Source: Marchantia polymorpha subsp. ruderalis (taxonomy: Eukaryota; Streptophyta; Marchantiopsida; Marchantiales; Marchantiaceae). Taken from it: a stretch of 64,000 nt of DNA. Of this stretch, positions 1-13,800 are shown piece by piece. The stretch is taken from assembly GCA_037833965.1 (NCBI GenBank), contig AP031357.1, forward strand, positions 21,038,001 through 21,102,000, read 5' to 3'. Every line of letters starts with the position of its first letter. Position 1 is the first letter of the stretch. A program made the translations under genes and the position numbers. Under the pieces are notes generated by a model. The model saw only the letters and a list, made by a program, of their open reading frames with translations. It ran no database searches and was not told the DNA's origin.

Positions 1-3000
1 ACATATAAATAAATAATATATTTTTGTGTAATAAAATATATCGGAGATATATATATATACATATATACATTATCACCTACAAAATAACATAATTTGTCGA
101 ATATATTTTTTCGTAAATAAATAAACCCAAACATTCAATAAGACATACACAGATTGATATAATAGGTGATGAATAATAACAACAACCGCAAAATACTCTG
201 ACTCTTTGTTTTGATAGGTAAGATACTCCTCATTTAATTAAGTAAAGGGATGAAAAAACTTCTTGAATTATATAAAAAGCCTGTTTGAAATTCAAGATTA
301 ACATCAGAATTTTATGAAAATATACCTGTAATCCACATATGTAACAAATTTGTATTCAACACATTAATAATTTTAATTTTAATTTTAAAATAAACTAAAA
401 TCACAGTTTATTACTTGAATATGATGTTAAATAATTGAATCTATGGCTATAAATGATGAAAATAGTGAAACATATCAAATCTTTTGTTTTGCGTTAAACA
501 TACTAAAAGAAGTGATTCTACATAAATTTGAATATATAATAAATTTATAATATGCACATAATATATAAATATATAATACGCACATAATTAAAATATATAT
601 TTTATGAAAGTAATATTCAAATTGATTAAAATATTATTTCATTGTCAAAATATGTTTCTAAATATCTAAATATATTATTTATTTTTAATTTCAATTAAAT
701 TTTTTTGAATATTTAGAAATAATTATTCATACATGGTTTAAGAATTGTTATCATATTTTAAAAAAAATGTCATTTTATTTACATTTTTATAATTATATTA
801 AAGAAGCAGAGAATTTAAATTATAAATAATAGATTATGCAAATGCTTATAAGATAATATTAAAATTGCTATTTCAATTATGTATTTGGAACATGTGAAAT
901 TATTTTTCTAATGAGTTGTTATCATCAATACAAATTAATCTTAATTGAACCAACTTATATACATAAATATGTTTTTTTTTTTTTTTCATTTTATTTTCAT
1001 ATTTTTATTAAATTTATGTTTCTTTTTTCTCAAGATTTATCAATTGCATCTTATTATGTAAAGATGATTGAATTTATTCAACTACACTATATATGAAACA
1101 ATTTAATTTCAATGTTGATTATGCATTTTCTATTTGATCATCACTTATCATGACACTATAGTCATATGGACATATTACATATTCAAATGCAATACTCTTT
1201 TCTATTTTTTGAAATTTTTATATTTTTGAAATTTTTATATTCTCGTCATATATTGATATTTGGAAAACTAATTGATATTTATTTGGTATCAATTTTAAAA
1301 TTCAAGTTTTAATTTATTGTAACCATATATTATTATTATGCTATGATAAAGAATATATAAAAACTATTTTATTTTATTTTATCATGTGAATGTTTATAAA
1401 TATACATGACTTAATGTACACAGATTAATACTTACAATTAATTTACAGTTGTCATTGGAACATTGTTTTTAATATCCAATACATACATTATTCAAAATTT
1501 TCTGATTTGATCAAATTTCATTATCATATAATTGCAAAAATAAGACCTACAGATTTTTTTTTCTATTTAAAAAAAAAATCAATGAATTTGGATATTTTAA
1601 TTTTAACATAACTAATATATAAAAATATATATACTATCATAGTAATATTCATAAATAAAAATAAATACATCAAATATATCAATAAACAAATGTTTCAATG
1701 TATGTATATATTATGTCTAAAATAAAAATCACAAATGTGATTGTGTAATGAAGAAAATTCAATACAAAAATAATATGTGTCATTGATTTTCTATCATGAT
1801 ATCATATCAAAAAATCCATTTGAGTTTGTTCAAGTAATATTGATTATTGTTGAATTAAAATCATGTGTTATGGCTTTCCTCTGGCTAGCTAAGTGTAACT
1901 AGCGACCATATGAACTTGGGTACACTAACCCTAGTTGAATCTATACAATCACAAATTTTCACATCAAAATACTCATGCGTGAATTTATTGCCAGTGAAAG
2001 CAACACTCAATTGGTTAATCTGGTTACATCCCGATGTAAACTTGTGATTATAATCTCACCAATTTTTGTGTTTTGCTATTTGTGATTCATGACTTTGTGT
2101 AAAAAATTATTTATAAATTATTAAATTGATAAATAATATTTTTATTAACAAAAAATCAAGAATGATTTTTCATAAATATAATTAAGAAATTATTTAAGAA
2201 AATAAAAATTGATAACAATTCTAATACCATGTATGAATTACTATTTCTGAATATACAACATTTATTCATTGATATAAAAGATAAACAATATATCTTAATA
2301 TTTAGAAATATATTTTGATAATTAAATAATATATTTAAATTAATTTAGAACCACCTATGAAATATATAGATATATTATAAATAAATCTAAGCAGCATTTT
2401 TGATAATGATGTATAAATGGTGAATCAATTATTATATATATTTTGGAAATATTTTGTTCATCACAAATGAAAACATGGCTAAGAATATATTTGTGATAAA
2501 TATCCATGATGTGGGTTTTGGTAATTACTTTAAATCCAACGATAGATATTGATTGTGATATACAAAAAAACAGATTTGTTAATTAAAGTAAAACAATTGA
2601 ATAAATGCATTTTTCAACTATTACGAAACTAACTAATATATGAAGTAAAATAATTGGAAATATTTTTCCAGAAATTAATTACAAAAAGAAAAAAAAAACC
2701 TTGTTCACTATTATTATTTTGAAATTATACTGAAACAAATGTAATTTTACACTTAATTTTCTTATTTTAAGTATTTTGAATACTGATGTTCACTTTGACT
2801 ATCTTGAATATATTGATTGTCACTATTTTTTTAAACGAAATATATATATATATGATTATATATAAATAAATTATATATATATAAATAAATAAAACACTAT
2901 CCAAATCATTTTTTAATTTCAAAGAAACCAAATTAAAACATTATTAAAATTTCAACAAGTTATATCAACAACTTCATTATCAATCAAGTACGGTTGTGAT

Positions 3001-3500
3001 TAAATATTGATTGGATGATGAGATTTTCTCATCATGCTGCCGTTCTTGAGCAACTACTTATTTGATGAATTTTGGTTCTATACAAGTAACGACATAGGTT
3101 TAAGAGTATATTATATAACTCATAGTTGTTTACAACACTTATGTTTAGTCAGGCCGATATTTGATTGTTGAGTTTAGTTATGGTTATGATTTTTCACAAA
3201 TTTCAGTCGCGGAAGATAGCGAAAATTGTTTCATACGTCTATCAAAATCGTTTGCAAATTAAGTAAATAGCATGGAGATGTAGATAACATGTGAAATGCT
3301 TGAAAAGTTACAACATACTTGAGCAATTCTATCATTTTGAGATCAATACATTCTTATGTCCAGTAACCAAAATCATAGAGAAGGCGCTTAATCATCATCC
3401 TCCGTCAATAACAGTATGCTTTATTTGTTACCTGATTTTGAACACATACAACATTCAAAATTATTTACGGTATCAGACTCTGTCTGTTAAATAATGTTTT
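1..3500. other. A/T-dominated intergenic block
   Basis: Long stretch of A/T-rich DNA with runs of A or T and short (TA)n tracts, for example near 46-68 and 2840-2890. The only open frames are short and of biased composition, so none is supported as a gene. Around 1870-2080 there is a patch of more balanced sequence with no recognisable product. Confidence 0.7.
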
Positions 3501-3688
3501 AGTTAGTTAAGATAAAAAAGTACGTTTGTGACATATGCAAATGCTGAGAATATAGAGAAAATTGCTTGATGGACCCAACAGGTTTTATTTTACCCCAATG
3601 GACTGCCCTCCAGCAGCAACTTAGATGATATTCCAATATTATCCTAGGTTATTTCGAGTAGAATATAATATACGGGCAAGACCATAAC

Positions 3689-3932
3689 CGGATTTACTCG
3701 GACTCATGGTGCCCTTCTTTTTCTCACACTTGGATTAACTCAGTGGCCTCACAGAGGTGGACACTCCCCACTCTACAGAGCAAATCAATAGGATATAAAA
3801 ACATAGCTTCCGGATTTACTCGGACTCATGGTGCCCTTCTTTTTCTCACACTTGGATTAACTCAGTGGCCTCACAGAGGTGGACACTCCCCACTCTACAG
3901 AGCAACTCAATAGGATATAAAAACATAGCTTC
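3689..3932. repeat. 122-bp tandem duplication, two near-identical units
   Basis: Unit 1 spans 3689-3810 and unit 2 spans 3811-3932. Both begin CGGATTTACTCGG and both hold GGATATAAAAACATAGC near the end. I see only one base difference between the units, in the CAAATC/CAACTC stretch. Such similarity implies a recent duplication or continuing homogenisation. Each unit carries a TATA-like TATAAAA, but no gene is visible beside it. Confidence 0.93.
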
Positions 3933-4232
3933 CGGTGACCCATCGGGTGATTTGAAACCAGATGGGTCACTTCAAGACTATAGACGTTTCCAAGGGGTAC
4001 CATCCAGTAATTTACTCAGGAAATTTATGATTTAGTGGTGTTTCTAGGTAATATGATGACTAATTTAACATCTTCACTTTACCTATGATTCGTGCTTGTA
4101 CGTTCTCAGTAAGTTCGGAGATACGTTAGTAAAAAGAATAATAATTCGACATTCGTTTTAGAGATGAAATCAAAACGGTTAGATGTTGTGATCTAAAGAC
4201 GTTTGTGAGCCACGCTGAGCAAATATCATTAC

Positions 4233-4270
4233 GTGCACCCAAGACGTGTTCCCACACGTCTTGGGTGCAC
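4233..4270. repeat. Perfect 17-bp inverted repeat with 4-nt loop
   Basis: The left arm 4233-4249 (GTGCACCCAAGACGTGT) is the exact reverse complement of the right arm 4254-4270, around loop TCCC. Directly after it the phrase ATTATTGTTCCGC occurs twice in tandem (about 4271-4303). No coding frame is near. It could be a foldback remnant of a DNA transposon or a transcribed hairpin. Confidence 0.9.
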
Positions 4271-5430
4271 ATTATTGTTCCGCATGCTAATTATTGTTCC
4301 GCGATGTGATGAGAGCGTTCGCGGATGAAACATTCTTACCAAGTCATAATTTTGAAAGGGACCTTTCAGTGACGTAACAGAAGAACCGCACTGAAGTTTG
4401 ATGAGGCATTGACCATCATCCTTTTTCTCATGTATGTTGATGATCTCAGAATGTACAGCTTACTTTCCCCACGCGATACTCTTCTTCAATCTCACAACAA
4501 TCTTTTAAATAGCAAACATTACAAAGTTTAGAGCAATCAACTTATATACTGAGTTAGATACTCTTCTGAAACGCGGGAACACATTTCATGTGCTACCTCA
4601 TTGAGTAGGTAGAGTCTACTCTACAGGTCCATCGAACAGTCATTATTCCAACCTTGGATACACTGTCGTGACAGAAAATTATGAAAAGAATAGGTAGACT
4701 ATTTGCATTCGTGAACAATGATATTACTTCACACGTGTAGCAACAGAGTGTTTCTCACGAGACATCACTTCACAAGATAAAATCGTATACCCAGACTTGC
4801 TCTCCAAAATGGTAACATCACAAAAACGGCGATCAGGTCCTTGTACAACACTTCGACCATCATGATACCCGTCCAAGCAAGTTCGCTAATTGATAATCAC
4901 TTTTCACATGGCTTGCACAGGGTCATACACTACTGTCTCAACCACCTTCCTCTGCACTCAACTCCATGGCCGCATGTGAAATCCTTGCCTGGAAATAGGT
5001 GAAATGAATTGGGGCACAGAACAGACTGTGAAAGAAGAATTTCGATTTTGGTATTTTGTTATCATTGACATGCTAGATATATCGTCAAAGTGCAATAATA
5101 TATGTTACCGACCTCACTGCCAAGGAATGGATCCACAGACAGTTGAATATCAATTTTCTGAATGAACTGTAAACTTGCCATATACTGATCTGTTTTCTTA
5201 TCCATTTGTCACGTTTTCCTTGGTCATACATTTTGTTCTCAAACGGAGCCCCTAACTTCTACATGGCGTTAAAATGAGGAATCCGAGAGAAAGTATCTGG
5301 ACGGAGAATCAGAAGAGAACAAAAATTCGCATTTTACACCGGGGAACTCCCCTACCACAAATGACCTACAGTGTTCACACGGAGTGGGCAAAAGGGGACC
5401 TGTGGAGCAACACCACGGTAGCTTTCAGTA

Positions 5431-6078
5431 TCTGCTAAAATGTGGGAGATGCCACAAATCGAAACAAATTATACAAATGCGAGTGTCCCTCGTATGACCT
5501 GAAACGCTTGGCAACTAAAACGGAAAGTTCAGATACGGAACCAACACAAAATACATTTCTTTCACCCACCAGGAGATCAAAATTCTGACAATATTTCATG
5601 CATATCATACAAAGCAGTGGAATAGCAACGACTAATCTCATCAGTCGCAGGCTTCAAAGCAGACGATACTGAACTCAAGACAATGTAGGCGTGCGGTGTA
5701 CCCTCCCTATGAAATAAGAGACTTTGAAATCGTAACGCGATACTTCCCAAAATAAAATCAAACCAATCAAAAATCACAACAAACCACAAGCTGAAACCAC
5801 TAAAATAAAAATTAGTGGCATATATCCATCCTCACCTATATTTCATGGATGTGTACACTCCCTTGTAAGAGGAAATAATCCAAACAACAGCATCTATTGC
5901 AACAATCCACTTGAGGATAGAGATGCCCATTGACCTCGCTAAATAAATCAATGAAAATTTGGGAAAGTTGTAACCTACAACATATTTGTCTCTTTGATTG
6001 CTGTACACATATCCGCTCCCACATTTTCCAGGATACCTTCCTATAAGCTCTGATGTCTGAAGTAAAAAAAATGACAGC
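5431..6078 (-). other. Probable 3' UTR and downstream region of eIF4G
   Basis: This lies just past the eIF4G stop codon on the minus strand. No protein-like frame is recognised. The A/T-rich stretch near 5790-5815 contains a short hairpin (CCACTAA/TTAGTGG). The cleavage site cannot be fixed from the sequence. Confidence 0.45.
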
Positions 6079-7846
6079 TCAGTCTTCCTCGTCTCCACCG
6101 TCCTCTGGAGCCTCCTCTAGCCAGCGAAACCATTTGAAGGTGTCCTTAATGGCCTGCATCACAACAGTTTAGAAATTAACAACAGCTTTGGTTTTTTATT
6201 GAAGTTTGACTTCAAAATGACGACTTACAATTACCGGCTAAGACAATATATAGCTGTAAGTTCACTCTCTTCAACACTAATATAACACTGACAGCGAAAT
6301 CGAACACACAGAAAACATAATGTCAAAACATGGTCATTATCTTACCTTAGCCCTTCCTGGGGTAGAATCATTAACATCATCTTGCCACTGTAGGAAGGCC
6401 CGTTCGGAAATTACCTGAAATTCAAAAAACAATCAGTGCCATCTTTCTTCGCTTCAGACAGCATCGCACTATATCACTCAAATCCTATCACTTCGTCTCT
6501 GACCGGAAGCATGGGACATACATGAATGTTGAGAAGAAAAGTTAAACCAATTTTTTTATACATTCAGTATAGGTTCTTCAAGAAGCATATAATCAATGCA
6601 CTTACTTCTTCTCTGTAAAGATCAGAAAACAGTGCAGTGACCAGTCCCGGTGGATGGCCTAGGTCGTCTGCAAAAAGCTGCACTGCAACAATATCTACGC
6701 AGAAAAGAAATGATAGTAGTGATTAGTATAATGATAATAAATAACTTGTAATCACTAGCATCAAATTTTACAAACATTATCAGGTCACATGTTTTCAAAT
6801 GTCATTGTGAAGATTCAATTTTTTGCTGACAATGTAGTTTACCATCTATACCTCACTTCAACTAAAAATGTAATGAACTGTTGTTTACAGTAGATCAAAC
6901 TAGGAAGAACATTTGGAACCATCTGACAGTGGATTTAGCTTTGACTGGTTCAAAATCCTCTACAAAGTGTATCATCACTGTTAACCAGACACGTTTACAA
7001 GCTAACTCACATTGCCTTTGGTTAGCTTCAGCCGTTTTTGCCTTTCCGGTGGCAAATCCCTTCAAAAGACTGGCGTACTTCTTTACTTTGCCTTCTAAGG
7101 TTATCTGCACATCAACCGATTAAATAGGGCATTAATTTGCAACACAGTATAAAGAGTATTTGAAGAGAACTTTCAAACTTACTGTTTTTAAACTTCGTAG
7201 TATTCTAAAAGTGTAGACACAAGGCAAAAAGGAAACTTGACTAACCTCAAACTGGGGTGCTATTTTATTGTTTTCAACCGGTACAGAACGTCTCAAGACC
7301 TGCCTCATGATCAAACGCAAAAATGAAGCTTCGGTCCTCGTCGATTGTGGAACATTCTTCTGCCGTAAGATTAACAAAGGCAACAATGTTAAACATAAAA
7401 TATGCCAGCTCATTACTTAAAGAGCATACACTGAAAGTGGAAGCGAATGATGACTAAGAATAACCCCATGTATGAGACAAGGAGAATATCTTGATCAATT
7501 CGTAGAGTAAGTATCTGCTTGACTATTGATACTTGAAAGCCAGAAGCTACTAACAAGCTTGTGGCTTTCAAGTATTCGGCTTGAACAAGCAAGCTAACAC
7601 AGAGAGATGCAACAGACTCAAGGAACAATAATATAATAATGCAACAGACTCAATAAGGCGGGATCCTTAGGTCTAAAATGGAAAAAACATGGTGTCACTT
7701 AAAATTGTCTCTTCACCTACGCATCGTTCACACTTGGTGAAGTTCCGGAGCAAAACAAAGTTATTTACCTCCAACCATTTCAAAATGTCTGCAACTGGTT
7801 CGTCTTTATCCATAGCGTCCCTCAAATAATTCTCCACGGGTATCAT
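6079..7846 (-). other. W2 (HEAT-3) domain of eIF4G, exons 10-15
   Basis: Six exons with GT/AG borders and continuous frame code for about 172 residues with the W2 pattern. Exon 10 ends in DKDEPVADILKWLE. Exon 11 has TEASFLRLIMRQVLRRSV. Exon 13 has GHPPGLVTALFSDLYREE. Exon 14 has SERAFLQWQDDVND. Exon 15 has TFKWFRWLEEAPED, followed by an acidic tail and TGA. The order and spacing match the end of human eIF4G1 (IFQWIEAN, NTLVRALMTAVC, NLLRMFFDALYDED, EDAFYSWESS, AFFKWLREAEEE). In animals this domain contacts eIF4A and Mnk kinases. A plant partner is unknown to me. Confidence 0.88.
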
Positions 7847-10800
7847 CTGCAGACGGTAGAAATGTGTGAGACTGGTAGTGCACCGTTCTTGTAAATAGTA
7901 AGAGCGTTGCCAGAAGCATAGGATCACATCCGTTGAAACTTTAAAGACATGAGAAGAAACTCACTTCTAGATTCAACACTTTCATGTACTGACTCATATG
8001 ACTGTATTATACTCATTACTCGTGACTTACAGGATAAAGACATTGCAGGTTCTTCTTCTCGAGAAAAGATTCAAAATAGCCTCCTCCTCTTTTGTGTTCG
8101 GAGGAGAGGAAGTCCTCGAGATGAAGTCCAGAATTTCTGTACATAGCAATCATATCTTCCTCTCCCTTTTCCCTTCTAAACGTATCTAATACACTCCCGA
8201 ACATCGAGAACGCATGGCCAGATTGCAGAAGACTTCCCCCACCCGCCTCCGACATGCAATCCTTCAACAATTTGCCCACTTGAGGGAGAGAAAAGATGCC
8301 AGCAACAATGAGCTTTGAAAACATTCCTGCAACATATTCCGGTGCTTTCGGCACGTCCACCGCAAGATCCTCTAGAGAGGACAAAACTTGTTCGAATCTG
8401 CACACAAGAGTCCAGTTTACTGTCAAAAGACAAGCACAAAAAAGCTTTATTTATCATGCCGGGCATTTTCTTAAATTTGGCGACAAACTTTCGATCTTGA
8501 TGAAAACGTGAAAAACTTGATCTTTGTTTTTTTAACAAGTACATCCTAAGAAACTGGTCTAGTCGATGTATATATACCGAGATAGAAATTATATCCAGAA
8601 AAGAGTGCTATTCACTCCACTGAGCGCGATTGAACATACCCTCTAAGTATGTGCTCCGAAGTGAGCAGAGCAGGATCCGTGTTGCGGAGGTGTATGATCA
8701 GTTTCATCACGAGCTCCCGCTCTACATCTTTCTTCTCCAGAGCATCAGATAACCACATCGAAATCATTGTTGGATGAAACTTGGGGGTTTTCAATTCATC
8801 TACACAAACTGCAGCTTCTTTGAGATCTCGCACGCTGTCAGAGAGAAGAAGATTACGTCAGAGAGAGAAAATGCCACGTTAATGTTGCAGACAACCTAAG
8901 GCATATACGGTGGAGAGAAATCTGTATCTGGTAAACAAAGATAATTCACCTGTAGTATTCAGCAATGGTCGATAGACTTTTCTTTTTCAATTCGTCTTCA
9001 CTCAACGCAAGAGTAGCTGCAGGTGCGTGACGGACGGGTGTAGGAGGTGTCATTGGTCTCATTGAACTAGTGGCACCATACGGTGTTCTAGGTCTCTCAA
9101 GAGGTCGATCCGAAGCCCTCATATCTCTTCCTGATGTTGGCGCCAGTCTCTCTTGTCCGAGTGGCGAATCTAATAAAGGCCTATCAGCACCAGCGAGAGG
9201 TCTGTCAAAACCGGGCCCTCTCATTAACATACTGTCGTCTCGTCCCCCATAAAGACCTCGTTCAGAAATCATCCCTGTACCAAAACCTGACATATGTCCC
9301 ATGCCAGGCCGCCTATTTTCTCCAAAAGGCATCTGAGGCACATCTGCCAACGCACTTCTTCCAGAAACAAGGGGAGCTCCCCTAGACCCCATCCCTCTCC
9401 CTAAACCTCCTTGCGGTCCCAGTTTAATACCTTCATCTGAAGGCCTCTGAGACAGTGGCATGGGCACAGGTGGCCTGTCCATCAACAGGCGATCCTCCGT
9501 GCGGACGTCCTGACCAAAGCTACCTCGTATGGGTTGAGGTTGAGCTCCTCGAATACCAGACATTGGCATGTTTCCAACCATCTGATTTCCTTGGGAATAC
9601 ATTTGAGGTTGTGGGCCACGCATAGCAAAATCATTCCCTGGCCGCCTACCTCCTCCTGCGGGCATACCTCCTCCACGCTGTTGTAAACGATCTCGACCAG
9701 AAGCAGCAGCAGCTTGTCGTTCCTGCACTGCATCTCTATGAAGTTCATCAATCTTCTTAGGGCCCTCGACCTTCCTCCGTTCTTGCCAGATATTTCTTCG
9801 TAGGTCGATGACATCTTTAAGCATGAACTTCAGTCTTGAAGACAGCTTATTGTTTTCTGTAAGCATCTCCATTCTTTTGAAGTAAGCGTCGATGTGCTCT
9901 TTTGCCTTTTGATGATCGATAATCCGACCAATAGTACTCATTAGTTTGCACAATGCTTCGACATCTTCTTCGTCAGGATTTTGATACTCACCCAGAAGCT
10001 TCTTGATGCATTCATGCATAATACGTTCGGTGAGCATGTTCTTTTTATAAAGCTCACCGATAAATCTAATGTTACCGAGCATACGTCTTCTGGCTTTCGT
10101 CCTCATCTCTTCTCTCTCCTCGGCAGTGAGCTTCACTTCACCCTCTTCCTCAACCTTCTCGGCTTCCTGCTGTTCCCTTTCACCTCTTTCGAACTCCTCT
10201 TGACATTTGTTGAGGAGTACACGCTTGAAAGTGATCTTCTCTTCGTCCTCAGTAAACTCCGGTAGCTCAACAGCTAGTTGGACGCAGAATTTGGCATACA
10301 TCTCACAGAAAGTGGGTTCTGTTAAGGCCTTATCAAAAATCTGCGAAATAACACCTGTAAGCGTCGTCGCAGAGTCTATGTGGACTTCCTTAACTTGAGC
10401 AAAGAGCTTGTCAAAATTCTGAGGCGTAAGCTTGTTCAATATGCCTTTCATTAACCTCTGCTTGCCCTGCTCTTCATCAGACACCTTTCCAACTTGATAA
10501 CGATTCTCAGTCTTGTGGATGGCTGGCAAAGGCGTTCGAGGGGAGGGAATGAGTCCCTTCTGTGCGACAGGAGCACGCTGCCAGCGATCGGCATCCACGC
10601 CACCACCAGCGCCACCGGGATTCATGGGCCTCCCAGGACCAGAATTTGGATGCATTTGGACCATGTGTTGTTGTTGCGCTGTAATCAAAGGGTTGTTCGG
10701 AAGAAGACCACCGGATCCCATGGGCATTATACCCCCTTGCGATACCATGCCGCCTGGTCTCATACCAGGCGGCATGCCCATGAGCCCTGCATTTCTGCTC

Positions 10801-13800
10801 TGTCCACCGGGTCTGAAACCACCAGGAGGGCCAGCCATTCCCATAGAACCATCCGGAGGAACCCGGCCAGGAGACTGCACTGAACCTGGCTGGCGCGTCC
10901 ATCGATCTTCTTCGGCACCAACATTGCTGTTGCGCCGATCAAGACGAGCGCCAGCTCCAGAAGCTTGACGTTCATATCGTCCAGGGCTAGGTAGGGTGTC
11001 CCCAGAAGGATGAGAATCGCGGTTCAGGAAAAGTTCAGACAGGTCAACTCGAATCTCAAATTCTAAAGGCAGATCCCGGTTCAAGTTTTGCTGAGTAATC
11101 AAAAAGTCTCGGGTATACTTTTTGATCCCAAAATTACCAGGACTTGGAGAGTCCACTGATGCCACCTTCGCATCAGAAGAAATACTTGGCACACCCGATG
11201 TTATTTTCGGAGTCGGGAGCTCAGCTGCGTCCTCCCAGTCATCGAGCTCTTTGAGCACTGTGGGTTTCTCAAACGTTGATGATGAATCCTTCTTTGAATC
11301 ACCTCCGGCGTTAGAGGAGCCTACAACTTCAGACCTCTTGACCTGATCATCCAGTTTCTTCTCTTCAGGTGCTTTGTAAGCAGTAAATAAGTCCGCAGTA
11401 GGACCTTGGGCATCAGCTTTGGCATAGATTTCTTTCTTCTTCTTTTTCTTGCTCCCAGAGGGCTTCAATTCTGGAGCCACTGAAGAGGAACTCTCTAGTT
11501 CAGCTGAGCTCGCAACTGACGCATTTTGGACTTCTGAACCATCCCTTGAAACGTAGTCTTCAACAACAAATCCAGAATTGTCAGAGTTGTGGTGTCCATC
11601 CTGTGTCTTCTCCACCGACGACACAGAACCCTGGTCACCTGACGGATGGTTAGGCAAAAAACTGTCGCTGGGTTCCACAAGATTGTCTACGTTGACAGTA
11701 ATGTCGGGCTTGTACTTCGGTCTTTTGGGCTCAGCACTTACTGAACTCTCTGAGTTTCCCACCGACGCGGCTGATTTGGCGCGTGTACTTTCTTGGCCAG
11801 GCGTACTGTTGGTGGGGTTCGATACAAGTACATCGGCGATGTGTTCAACAGCTTCCTTCTCTTTTGCAATTGCCTGGACAAGAGATATGTTCTCGTTTCC
11901 GAGAACGCTCTCTATGTCCGACTCTGCTGAATGCAGATGACTACTTGGTGGAGCATCTGTCTCCGCAACATCAGCTGTTGGTTTGGCCTCGGTGAGAAGG
12001 TCCTTTTCTTTGGAAACTGTCTCCGACAGAGGAGCAACTGGCTCATCGGGAGTGCCATCAACAACTGAGTCATCTGCAGATGTAGTGCTTATCTCCTTCG
12101 CAGATGTAGATGTGAGGTCCGCTGGGCCGTCTGATTCCGATACTGCCTTCGCTTCAACAACTGAAGTACCGTTAACGTGTGACTTCTTCCCAGCTTCTTT
12201 GTCGATGGAGACAGTTTGATCACCCTGTGTGCCATCGGCAGGACGCTTCACGTCTTTCAAACCTTCTGTACATGGACTCCGAGCATCAACAGTCACATCT
12301 TCCACTCCATTGACAACCTCTGGCAACTTGGCCACAGTCTCAACAGGCACTTCACTGTCGACTTGGCTGGGAGCACAAACTGGGGTATCCTCGTCTTGTT
12401 GAGAGGCAGGAAGTTCAGGAGTACTTGTAGAGCTCCCTAGAGAATCTAGAGTGGCAGCCTCCTTGATGGCTTCATTGCTTTGAGAAGCCTTCCCTCCTAG
12501 ACCCTTCTTGGGTGAAGATTCTCCACCGTGTCCAGAAGGTACTTCCTTGACAGCAGTGGTCACAGACAGGGTCTTCGAGGAAGAGGAGCTCAATTTGGAG
12601 ACTGATGAATTCTTCCCAGTTGTAGAGGCATCAGCGTTCAGAGAATCCTTTCCTTCCAAACTCTTGGAAGATGTCAAAGATTTCCCTGACCCTTGCTTGG
12701 GAGTTAGCTTGCGTGAACCGTCATCACCTTCCGATACAACCATAACTTGGACAGAAGAATTGGATTCAGAATTTGCGGTTGCCAAGACCGAAGGCTTTCC
12801 GCTAGCTCTTTTTTCCGAATCGGCAGCTAACTTCGATGTTAACTTCGCGTCTTCGGACTTTCCAGAAGAGCTTGTTTTCCCTGCAGTTCCAGGATTCGAC
12901 TGTACTCCTGAGTAAGATCGCTGCAAGGCGACCTTTGGAGAGGCCGCTGTAACCTTCTCTGATGCTCCAGGAGTTTGCCCTGCTGTCGTTGAGGCATTAA
13001 TAGGAGCATCTCCCTTCCTTTCTCCATCACTGTCAACAACAGGCGGAGTAGAAGTCAACACCTGCTGCTGTTGTTGCTGATTCCTTTGAGCCTTTTCCTT
13101 CTTCTTCCGGGAGTTTTCTCGGGTTATTGCTGGTTTGGGGTTCTCGGGCTTTGTTTTATCTACCGATGGTGTTGAAGATGGCCCACTGGCAACTTTAGGA
13201 CTACTTAGGTTTGAGCTAGATGGAACGCTTCCACTTTTCGAAGACGGCAGCGAAACCGTGGGTTTAGGTGTAGTAGCAGGAGTTGAATTCCTACTTCCGC
13301 TGTCCTTCCTCCAAGATGATCCCTCCGAACCTGGAACAGTTGGAGTCGTACTACTAGTGTCTTCACCTGCAGGTGTTGATCCATTGGTAGAAGATACCTG
13401 AACTGGAGCTGAAGACACGTTCTCTGGAGAAGATTCTGCACCAGGAACTGCAATCGTCGAACCAGACTCATCGACGTCACCGAACTTGAAACCCAGAGAA
13501 CCTATAGCAATCGGAGTTACAGGAACTGGAACATTACCTACAGCAGGACCAGAAACCAAAGCAGTTGCACGTCCATTAGAGGAAGGAGCTGGGTTTCCTC
13601 CAAGTTGAGCTTGAGGCGGAACCACACGTGCCGACACGACTGGAGCACTCGTTCCAGTAGATGCTGCTGTAGGTGGCGGTGGCGGTGGGCCACCAACTGG
13701 GCTCGCCACCAGGGAAGCGGGAGGCGTTGCCGTGCTCATCTCTGAAGTCGTCACAGTAATTCCCAACCCAGCCGGTGGGACCACTTTGGTTCCTGCGGAA

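Larger units (their letters stand above)
3501..5430. other. Intergenic island without recognised gene
   Basis: Base composition returns to ordinary here, but I find no coding frame that resembles a known protein. It holds a 122-bp tandem duplication and a perfect hairpin, listed separately. It may include sequence downstream of the eIF4G gene, which is transcribed towards it. Confidence 0.5.
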
